Below, one piece after another: positions 36,030 to 45,700 of a DNA stretch of 64,000 nt. Both the position numbers and the translations under genes were made by a program. How positions within the stretch are numbered: the first letter of the stretch is position 1; every line of letters begins with the position of its first letter. The DNA is from Plumapathes pennacea. Lineage: Eukaryota; Cnidaria; Anthozoa; Antipatharia; Myriopathidae. The notes under the pieces are model-generated. The model made no database searches. It was not told where the DNA came from and was given only the letters and a program-made list of their open reading frames with translations. The stretch is from contig OZ038462.1 in the NCBI GenBank assembly GCA_964036295.1, positions 26,113,863 to 26,177,862 on the forward strand, written 5' to 3'.

Positions 36030-36205
36030 AAATGTCAAACCTGCATTAAGTGGCTGTGTAAAGTGGACAGTTGTCCAAGTCCCGAAAATTTGCTCCCCAG
36101 TGACACTGTAAATTTCACCTGTATAAAGTGGACACCCTGTATTAAGCGAACACTTCACAATTCCCCAAGGGTTTCTGCTCAATACAGGTTTGACTGTATG
36201 TTGAT
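36030..36205. mobile_element. Pogo-like MITE
   Basis: Repeated taaagtggaca units, then cctgtattaagcgaacac, and an end caatacaggtttgactgta whose inverse is the classic tacagtcaaacctgtattg terminus of pogo/Tigger-like elements. Confidence 0.55.
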
Positions 36206-37469
36206 GTGCGAGGTACGTGACTAATATTAATTAGAGGGCAAACTTCATTTCCGTCAATTTTATTATCTTCAAGTCTGTGACATCCCCCCATAAGATGAAC
36301 CACCCAATATATTTTTCTTATGAACCTATTCCCAAGAACAATATACTGCCACAATATTTTTTTTTCTTTTAGCATGGCATACAGTGCCTACTTTGTTACA
36401 CAAAATATACCTCTTAAATAATCAAACAATTATGCCATCAAAACAACGTCCAAATACTATAGTCACTCTAGCAGTGCAGTAACTCATATTAACTTACAGT
36501 GTCATGTCGCTCAACGAAGTGTATGTCGCAACATTTCTGAATTATTGGTAGATAAAAATATGATAGCAGAAATTCAACTACTTATTTATGCACGAGTTAC
36601 AGTGGCCCACCCTTTTGATTTCATTAAATAAATTGGCCTACTGAACCATTTGCAAGTGCCCAGAAGAATGTACCTTGTCATGCATATGTTGCATAAACAA
36701 TATGCAACATAAATAGATAGCTAGCAAGCTTAAATTCACAATATACTATGTATTAAATAAAAAGAAAATGTTGTGGTTTGAAATTTCAAAAATGTCTTCT
36801 TTCATTATTATTGCAGGCATGCCCATTTATTTTGGAGCAGATGCTCACTGTTGCAAGTTTATGTGGATCCCCTTTGACCTTAGGACTAGAATTAACCTTG
36901 GTTAGTTTGGTTCCTGGTGGCAACTCATACTGTAAGACCTCTGTAATGAATCTTCGAAGCCAACTCTGATTATTGGCTGATAACAGAAACTTTCAGTTGC
37001 CACCTGAATTTTACAAACAGGCTTTTAAGGACTCTTTGACATGATGTATTCTTCTATCACATAATATAAACTAATAAAATCTGACTAGCATGTGCAAATA
37101 ATTGATTGCAGTGTCCTAATGGAACACCTCTGGGCCTTCTTGTGAACTACTGTATACAGCTTTGTGGAGCATAATTAAAAAAAAAAAAAAAAAAAAAGGA
37201 TAATTGTCAAACTTTCTTTAGTTTGGTCTTGTGCAAGAAAATATAGACACACTAACTAAAGTGTCCAAAGTGACGTGATATCTAACAATGCACAAACTTA
37301 ATCGTTGATTTCTGTGTAGAAAATAGTTCGGCGTACAACTCAATACTCGCCTCAAGCATAAGTTAGAAACTTACAGCACATCGTTAGAAGCCTTTAAGCT
37401 CATGGGCACCTTAAACTCACGTCGTGAGGAACGTAGCGTTAATTTAGTATTCTATAGCGGTAAATAATA

Positions 37470-38543
37470 TTAGTCCTTTGGACCAAGAAGATAGACAACC
37501 CCTTCGTAGGTAAAGAACATTATGGCCGTGTTAGGAACCTGGCGAATTAAGTGGGTACCCAGCCCACCGTACAGCCCTCGCCATCCTTCTTCTTGCACGA
37601 CGACCTTCAGAGCGTGATAAAAGCTACGATACCTTTGTTGGCCAAGAAACTCGCTTTCCTGTTGTCTAAGACGCGTGCGAGCGACTTCGTGTGGATAGCA
37701 AAGAGACGTGGCGATAGATTTCGAAACACTAGCAGCCAACAAACACTCGAGCACATTAAAGTCCTGCACGGTTTTCCGACGGAAGGCTAGAAGCTTTGCT
37801 TTGATGTGTTCGTAGATTGTGAAGTGGATGACAGTTTCCGATATTCCAACGTATGACGCCGTGAGTCCGCGATAAAACGCTCTTATTCCTTCGCTCTTGT
37901 AAGAGTCTCGCACGAGTTGTAAAGCGCTTATTCGTTTCCCTTCCCTGTTGTCGAGTTGCAGTCGGGTCTTGATAAACCACAGCGGATTGGTGACGGTGTG
38001 ATTTATAAATGAAGCAATAGCTGCTGAAGTCATGTGAACAGGAGCGGAGTCCGTTTTCATGTGACCCGAGTGATTCAATATGTCTTTCGTTTTGGAGTAA
38101 ATGGCGAAGTAGATCGCTCTTGACGGCGTTACTCCAAGAAGTGTAGGTCCAAGTCCTTTGAAGAGAGCCCTGAAACCTTCCTCTTTTACTATTAGGCGGC
38201 CATATGGAATAATACCTCGAAACTGGTGCTTTTGCGCTCTTATTTCTGTGCTGAAGTTTACAGTTCCTGTCCCCGTAGAAAGGGCGGGCGAAACGTTTAA
38301 ACGAACTGCCTTGGATCTCTGTAGACGGAAAGCCGAGGACTGTAGTCTTGTCTGGATTACTTCGAGAGGACATGTTACGAAAGCTCCAACAGAACCACCT
38401 AAACCTCCGCCGGCGAGATGAACAAAGCCCGAAGGTTGTACTTGACGGCTTTTTCCCATGGCTGACAGCTCGCTCACGGCCTGATTGCCAGCAGGTTCGC
38501 TTGCTACGCTGACACAGATGTCATCAACCTCTTCAACCAGCAT
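37470..38543 (-). CDS. SLC25A33/36-type carrier, intronless (copy B')
   Basis: Single exon, 357 residues. Carrier motifs PLEVIQTRLQ, PLWFIKTRLQ, PHEVARTRLRQQ and LGVTPSRAIYFAIY. It shares with copy B both the lack of introns and the Gln in the first motif. A 28-residue N-terminal extension (MLVEEVDDICVSVAS...) precedes an internal Met (MGKSRQVQPS, codon start 38459) that would give about the usual length. The middle (codons for EGKRISALQLVRDSYKSEG through YEHIKA) is nearly identical to copy B while both flanks are more diverged. Confidence 0.88.
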   Translation of the reverse strand: MLVEEVDDICVSVASEPAGNQAVSELSAMGKSRQVQPSGFVHLAGGGLGGSVGAFVTCPLEVIQTRLQSSAFRLQRSKAVRLNVSPALSTGTGTVNFSTEIRAQKHQFRGIIPYGRLIVKEEGFRALFKGLGPTLLGVTPSRAIYFAIYSKTKDILNHSGHMKTDSAPVHMTSAAIASFINHTVTNPLWFIKTRLQLDNREGKRISALQLVRDSYKSEGIRAFYRGLTASYVGISETVIHFTIYEHIKAKLLAFRRKTVQDFNVLECLLAASVSKSIATSLCYPHEVARTRLRQQESEFLGQQRYRSFYHALKVVVQEEGWRGLYGGLGTHLIRQVPNTAIMFFTYEGVVYLLGPKD

Positions 38544-39054
38544 CAGAACCGCAAAATCATCTTAATACAACAAGAAGCGTCTTCGTGCATCTCTTTCGCT
38601 TCGCCGTCAAAAAGAAAATTTTCGCTTATGCAATTGCAACGTCATAGACACACCTCCGACACCGCCTTATTTGGTGACAATTCAACAATGGAACTGCCTC
38701 GACCAATAGTGAAGCTTCCCTCGTGATTGCAGTGGAACTAAAAGTTCGAAGTGCAAAGACCAGAAGCCTCGATAAATATACATAATATGTACTCATATTA
38801 TGAGTGATGTGGAGCAAACTTTTCTGTGATTTTTTATTTCGATGCTATAGCGCCACATATATTGCCCAATAATAATACTATTGATATTAATAATACTAAT
38901 AGCTATCTTAATAACAACTAGTAAATAAACGTGTTGTTGTGGTGTGCTTGAGAACTTCAGTTAGTAATAGTGTATTTGAGCAATTTCAGCAGAAATTTTA
39001 AGTTTATGTAGATCAGCTATAAGACTTTCAATTTCAACAGTCTTAATACGTGTT
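38544..39054. other. Spacer between carrier B' and tRNA-Ala
   Basis: Promoter side of copy B'. AT-rich, no recognisable element. Confidence 0.5.
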
Positions 39055-39127
39055 GGGGAATTAGCTCAAATGGTAGAGCGCTCGCTTAGCATGCGAGAGG
39101 TACCGGGATCGATGCCCGGATTCTCCA
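39055..39127 (+). tRNA. tRNA-Ala(AGC)
   Basis: 73 bases with all four stems: acceptor GGGGAAT/ATTCTCC, D arm with TAGCTCAAATGGTAGAGC (A box), anticodon stem CTCGC/GCGAG around TTAGCAT with anticodon AGC, and T arm CCGGG-ATCGATG-CCCGG (B box). No intron. A T6 run about 8 bases downstream and longer T runs after it are a good RNA polymerase III terminator. Confidence 0.93.
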
Positions 39128-39532
39128 AGTATTCTTTTTTATTCTTTTTTTTTCTTTTCATGCTTTTTCTAACCTTCTCTGATGGACTTTCTGAGCTTCG
39201 GCAATTAATTAGTATGACTAAAGTTATCTGCTACCATATCTTTTGCCAAATAATTCGACTGGTTTTCTTTATCTGCTTTTATTTTTTGTATGTCTTCTCT
39301 TACCTTTGAAAATAAACTACAGTACTGCTCATCGTAACGATGCATGTATCCACTGGGGATGCGTACATGTTATTTTATAAGTTTTTCCAGCATAATATAC
39401 TATTTTCAACTCGAAAAAAAAAGGCACGCCCGCAATGCTTTTTGTCAGCAACCATTCGCATTACTTTCCAAAATGGCGGACAATCAGTAATGATTCCGCT
39501 GATTCCGGCAGAAAAGAGGCCAATCAGTTAAT

Positions 39533-41676
39533 ATGCGATCACTGCTCCACAGAAGCAGCTTAAGATCGTTTTTGTTAAAGAGCTCCTTCAGAAATGTTTG
39601 CACCTCGCTGTCGCTGTTTTGTCTTCGTTGGGAACGCGCTCCGTTTAACGGTGTAAACGTTGATCTTTCCCAGTTGCAGGACGACTGCACGAAGGAGAGA
39701 TTTTCTGAAGAGATGAGAGGTGAGACCAATGATTAAAGATACTGTAGCCACCTGGTTCTGAAATGCCATGCCCAACTTCATACCAAAATCTACGATTTTT
39801 TGACCCTATTTCAGACCTGTAATCCCAAAAATATATGTCCATTTACCTATAAATACCAAAATAAGCCTAAGTCTAACAAATCAACTACCCTATTTCAGTT
39901 CAAGGAGACAAAACCTATACCCGATTTCAGAATAAAATGTTTGAAAACAATTAATGTTTGATATCCCTTGGAGTGCACAAACCTTATAATGTCTATAGTA
40001 TGGGAGTACACTGTGGCCCCCTTCCCTATGATTATGGGATAGCCACCCGGTGAGACTAATTAAAACTGCATGTGTCCATGAAGCTTAATCTTTCATCTAT
40101 CTGTATTAATACAACAGGAAGCATACTCCAGTGGAGGAAGGAAGGGAAAAAGGCGGTTTGGTTAAAGGTTCCTGTGAGACTTAGTCACCTCATTCCAGAG
40201 GCATATGCAAGTGGCTTTACTTACCACCATGCTTGTGACAACTATGCAATGCTGCTGAAGTGGCTCCCATCACATTTACCCTGTAAAGTGCCAGCATATG
40301 CAACTCACCAAATGGGAGTTTCAGGTGAAGACATTCAGTCATCAAACTTCTCAGTCTCCATGTACTTTTAGGCATATCGGATTTCATTAAATTATCTATA
40401 AATAAAAAATTAACTTAGAGTAACAGAGAAAAAGCCAGCATTTCAGTGATTTTTGTAAAGTACAGACTTTTAATTTCCAGTTTTTTTTTTACGTACTTGG
40501 CTTCTTACTTGCAATGGAACCATGCTATTATGAAAACTCTCTGTTAAGGAGTTATTTGAAGTGTTATTGGATATAGCTTACAATAATTAAGTGCACTTGG
40601 TTATATTGATTCATTTATATTGATTCACTTGTTTTCCAGGAATTGTACTAAATGAAGATAAACAGGAAGTGTTGGTGGTGCAAGACAAGTATAAGGTATA
40701 AACACTCATTGATTCACCATGCAAGAAATTTTAGCTTAATATCATAATGAAAATTAGGAAGAAGTCTAAGATCATGTTTGTTTTAAATTGTAACAGATAA
40801 GGATGGGTGGTCTCAGAAAGCCCATATGGAAGTTCCCAGGAGGGCTATCAGATGATGGAGAAGATATTGGTAAGTGATTAATTTAGAAGACATTGGATTG
40901 GTAAGTGATTAAATCTTATTGACATCAGGAAGTTCCACATTGACAGAGATTCATGAACTACCAAAACAAACAGTTCCATGAGAATGTTTAAAGTTATGTC
41001 TCAAAAATGAGTGCAAGTGTTTGAGGAGGGGTTCCAAACACCAAGAATAATGAAAGCAAATGCTTTAATGCCTGTGCCCTTGGAAGACATGATGGACTCT
41101 CAGGACTCAATAGTCAATGCAGCTGTTAATGGTATGCATTACATCTTTTATGTACTCAGCACAGACAGCTGTTCGTGAGATTTGGGAAGAGACTGGAGTG
41201 AGATCAGGTTTGTTATTATATTAAATAGTAATAAATAATAATGGTAATTACTACTATTAATATCAATATTGATATATTACTTTGATTTCGGCTAACTTTG
41301 GGATAGCAATCTGAATGATTAAATTATTCTTGCCAATTTTTTTTCACCAGAATTTCAGTCTGTGCTTCTTTTTCGACATCAACACAAGATGAAGTTTGCA
41401 TTTGACAAATCAGACATATATGTTATTTGCCGGATGAAACCACTCACTTTTGATGTCAGTTTGTGTGAAGAGGAAATTGAAAAATGCCAGTGGATGCAAA
41501 TCAATGAACTGCTTTACAATCCTGACACCACACCCTTGGTTAAGACAGCACTTCGTCTTATTTTGCGTGGCATCAAGGATGGCTTTGAAAATGTTGACAT
41601 CACTGCTACTGAAATGAAATCATGGGTTGATCCAACCAGAACTTTCAAACTTTATAATAGACCTCTGCCTCAATAA
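39533..41676 (+). CDS. NUDT6: NUDT6 homologue (Nudix hydrolase 6), six exons
   Basis: Exons 39533-39719, 40118-40324, 40640-40695, 40797-40869, 41160-41207, 41351-41676; 298 residues. The Nudix box is complete over the join of exons 4 and 5: GGLSDDGEDIAQTAVREIWE followed by ETG, fitting GX5EX7REUXEEXGU. The N-terminal domain typical of NUDT6 is present (FNGVNVDLSQL; WRKEGKKAVWLKVP), as are KPIWKFPGG and SDIYVICRMKP. The first about 35 residues are Arg/Ser/Leu-rich without acids, resembling a mitochondrial presequence. The upstream context aaaatggcgg at 39470 is a YY1-like motif. Nudix enzymes cleave nucleoside diphosphate derivatives; the NUDT6 substrate is unsettled. Confidence 0.9.
39785..40060. 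repeat. Second copy of the accctatttcagacc repeat in NUDT6 intron 1
   Basis: Contains gaccctatttcagacc, taccctatttcag and cccgatttcag, with atgggatagccacccgg at the end. Related to 34575-34830. Confidence 0.45.
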
Positions 41677-42772
41677 TAGATTGTTTTTCAGGGAGATCAA
41701 GCAATAATATTTAGTACTAACTGTAGTTCACAGATAGTGAAAAGTGAGCAAAATTATCCTTTCAATATGCAATTGGTTGGGTGCAAATCAAATATATGGA
41801 GAAAATTCCAGTTGATCTGTTGTTTGGGTTCTAGCTGGTCACTAGTTCACCAGACTAATGTTCTCCTAACACTTCTCCGACAAACCGTTTGTTTGGAAAG
41901 GTTCAAGAGAAAATTAGGGCCTTTTATTTATTTTAATTAATAAATTAATTATTCATTGGCAATTCAATATTCATATAGTCATTGTGGTGTTTCTGTTTCC
42001 TTTATTTAACAGAAGTTAGTTTGAATTTTAAATTGACAAAAATAATATGTTGTGCAAATCCTCAACCTTTGAGCAAACTTCATTCAACACTAAATTAAAA
42101 ATCCTGCATGCTACTTCACCAGAATAGAACCATGCTTTGGAAATTATTAATTCTTGCATAAACTACACCTACATTATTTTGTTGGCATTTCAAGCACTTA
42201 TATATGCTGTGCTTACACGAGAAACATTTACCATATAGTAAAAGAACTACCGTGGTGAATTTGCAATCACCATGCCTTGCAGGATAGTAAATTGACATTT
42301 ACTAACCAAAGCTTTGTAAATTGTCTACACACGAGGTACGTTTAGTGCACAGCAAAGTAAATGCTTTCACAGAGGTATTTGTGTCTCATCTAAACATGGC
42401 ATCATACAGTCATGTAATATTTTCACCAGATATTTTTGTGCATTATTACAAATACAAGTGCAATAATTTAAAAACAATATAGTTTTGAGTTGCTGCAAAT
42501 ATTGAAAGGGGAAGCTTCTGTCACCATTGACTATGACAACATATACATTATTTCATTGAAATCTAAGATGTTTCTCATTTCTTGCTCTGTTTTTTGTATT
42601 GTATTTTGAAAGTCGAACAATAAAAGAATTGTGTGATACCTAATAATAATATTAATACACACTGCATGAAATTTTGCAAGTTGATGATGTTGTTTTAGTG
42701 CTTGCAGAGTTCCCGTTCAGAAAAACATGTGCAGTTTATGTTTAATTCATCAAATCATTGACTGTGCTACCC
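41677..42772. other. Spacer between NUDT6 and the twin-repeat gene (convergent 3' ends)
   Basis: AT-rich 3' flanks of two convergent genes. aataaa-type signals occur (for example near 42620, caataaaag). No gene recognised. Confidence 0.5.
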
Positions 42773-45700
42773 TCAAGTCGTCAGCCACTCTTGATGCATA
42801 GTGAAGTCAGTCCTATATGGCCGATAGATGGTCACCCGCGGTTCGCTCTCATATCGGAGGTTTCTGGCAGGGGGCTTTGGAATGTCATACTTGCCAAGAA
42901 GGTAGCGATTGGGATTCAACTGGCCTGTGTATTTAGGGTCGATGTATTTATCTTTGATGGGATCTGACTCCAAAGTTTTCATCAGCCGCACAACAGCATC
43001 TTGTTCTAAATAAAGAGAGCCAAAATTAGATAAAGAATATAATTTAAAAATCTGTCAGCATTGTTTAAATACAATACCATACAATAAATTTTATAATATT
43101 AAATGCATACTCCACTTTACAACACCAATTTAAAATGGATATACATTTGATTAATACTGGATATGATTCAAAATTTTATATATACTGAAGGTGAATACTG
43201 CACTTCCTATTAAAAAATATGATATATAAGAACTAATCATTTAGAGTATTTACAGTTTATATTATACCTTCTCGGCCTGCCTTTTTCAACCATCTGTTAA
43301 CTGCAGGAACTATATCTGGCTTGAATGTGGATTGAACAGTCTGCAACACACGATAAGAATGATATTTATTCCCATGAAGCACACAAGAAATCAGTCTTTG
43401 CTAGACACCATCCTGTAATGTAGCTGCAGATCTACCCATGAAATGATGTATACTGACATAAATACCACTTCGCTTCCCAAGAGTATTGTAACGTACCCAG
43501 GGTCCACAAACACAGGAAACAGAGCTTCAACAACGTCCAACTGTATTAACCTCTCAACAGTACGTCGACTCATACAAAATGACTCATACGAAACTCCCGT
43601 ACAAACTCCCGTACAAAAACTCGTACAAAAACCCGTACCACAACGGCTTGTGATCCCTTTTATACTAGACACACGCTAACCGATTCGCTATCAGTCGCCA
43701 CTTTAACGGACTTTACTACATACGCTAACACTTAACGGACAACAAACGGACTAAACTTACACACGTGAACACCTAATGCTCGCGCATTACATTCGATTAA
43801 CGAACTCAACTCAATACTTGCTAGCACCTAATGCTCGCGCATTACATTTGCCCCTTCCCTAAGGACCTGATGCGTCCTCGCATCAACAAAAGTGAAAAAA
43901 CAGGACTATAACACCGAACTTCTTAAATCTTAAATCTAACAATCCCTTAACTCAAACTTTCCTGCTTCCCCCCCTTCAAAACCTGATGCATCCTTGCATC
44001 TAAGGGTGCAGTTAAGGCCATTGCTTCAACCCAAGACAGTTCAACAGGTAAAATAAAATGTCACTAGCAAAATTGCTCAAAGTGCACTGGTCGCCTCCGT
44101 CCTCTTGTACTCCTCCGTGGTCCCTCTCCCAGGCACCTGCTCTCATCACAGTCACGTCCTCGTCGGTTCCTCCGGTTCCCATCATCATCATGGCCTTGTT
44201 GGCTCCTCCAACTCTCATCATCATCATCATCATGACTTTGTCCTTTGTAGGGCTGTAACTTATCATGGTGGACCACCTTACACTTCGAAGATGGACTCCG
44301 CCGAATTCTGTACACCACATCGTTGATCTTTTTTACAATAGTGTATGGCCCCTCCCATGGACGCTGTAATTTTGGACTGTATCCCTTTCTGCGCCTTGGA
44401 TTGAAGAACCAAACTGGATCTCCTTGCTTGAACTTGGAAACATTCAATTTGTGATCATACAGTCGTTTGTGTCTCTGGGTTTCTAATCGCAGATGCTCTC
44501 GAGCTCTTTCAAAAGGAGCTCCTACAGAATAGCTCTGCATTGGTGCCCGAGGGGTCCTCCATGGCCCTCGTCTTGATGCACACAGGTCACACTTCTGGCA
44601 CCACTCTCTGACATCACGGCTGCTCCCACACCAGTAGAATCTCTCCTTCACCCGTGCTATGGTCTTCTTCACTCCAAGATGCCCTGCCGTTTGTGAATCA
44701 TGTAAATGCACCATCACTTCCCGTCGCATATTTCCAGGCAAGACCAACTTAAATGTCACACGATCACCATCCTCTGACTCCCAGCGACGATATACGACCC
44801 CATCTCGAAGACACAAGTTCTCCCACTGTGCCCAGTACGCTTTGATGGAAAGACTTAATGGTGCAATTTCCGCCCATGCTGGTCGTCCATTCCCCTCCTG
44901 AAGCCACTTTAAGATTGGTGCGATCATCGGGTCATCAGCCTGAGCCCGGTGGAGTTCTTCTGTTGACCACTGTTGTACCCACCGCTCCATGCAAGAGGGA
45001 GTTTCATTTGTGCCATGTGCCATTTGTGCCACTTTACAGCATCTCGGTGGAACAACTTCATCAGAGTGTGCTTCAATAACCTCTTTCTCTTTGCGAACAG
45101 GAAAAATTAGCTCCAGCTGCCCATCTCTCGGTACGATGCCACAGCCATGTCGCTTTAAGAAGTCCATCCCAAGTATACCCTCCAGATCAATACTTGCGAC
45201 CCAAATTTCCTGCTCCAGCGATCTCCCGTCAATGGTAAGTTTAAAGATGCTTCGCCCCAAAAATGGCACGCTACTCCCATCTGCAAGGACCATTCTCGTC
45301 TTTACTTCTTCCAAAGACGGCCTGCGACTCTCTGGGATTTCATAATACACAGTCGGATTTATGATTGTTACATTGGCTCCCGTGTCTAGCAGAAAACGCA
45401 CAGAAGTTCCCTCAATGTTCCCTGCGACGAACATCACAGACTGTCCTTCGGTGTTAACTGCGCCAATCTTGACTTCAGAAGTTATTTGTTGCTGGTATTC
45501 CGACCGAGTTTCGACCCCCAAACTCGGCCTCTCGCCGTTTCCCTGCCAATTCTGCGGCTCGCCGTTTCCCTGCCGATTCCGTGTCTCGCCGTTTCCCTGC
45601 CAATTCTGTGGCTCACCGTTTCCCTGCCGATTCCGTGTCTCACCGTTTCTGGAAGCAGTGTCGTGAAACATGTCAGTGTGCCGATCTACATTCCTTTCCC

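Larger units (their letters stand above)
33962..37469. other. Spacer between carrier copies A' and B'
   Basis: Contains a C run (34583-34606) followed by a repeat with accctatttcagacc units to about 34830, related to the block at 39785-39930; a pogo-like MITE at about 36030-36205; and an A run near 37178-37197. Short splice-flanked reading frames occur near 35640-35720, 36495-36538 and 36815-36965 but I could not join them into a gene. Confidence 0.4.

Noticed and set aside
35640..36538. Minus-strand exons (NISWKLPKDFRGLMLRLVR near 35640-35720, joined to 36538-36495)
   Set aside because: Splice sites and phases fit but the frames are short, upstream exons could not be joined and no family is recognised.
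36815..36965. Exon-like frames on both strands
   Set aside because: Plus (MPIYFGADAHCC) and minus (YELPPGTKLTKVN) versions are both plausible by eye; neither connects to a gene.
37756..38373. 205-codon frame overlapping carrier copy B'
   Set aside because: Shifted-frame shadow of a well-supported carrier; low-complexity, no motif.
43391..43672. 93-codon frame in the LTR (and its twin at 46714-46941)
   Set aside because: LTR sequence with Thr/Cys-rich translation of short tandem repeats; no coding evidence.
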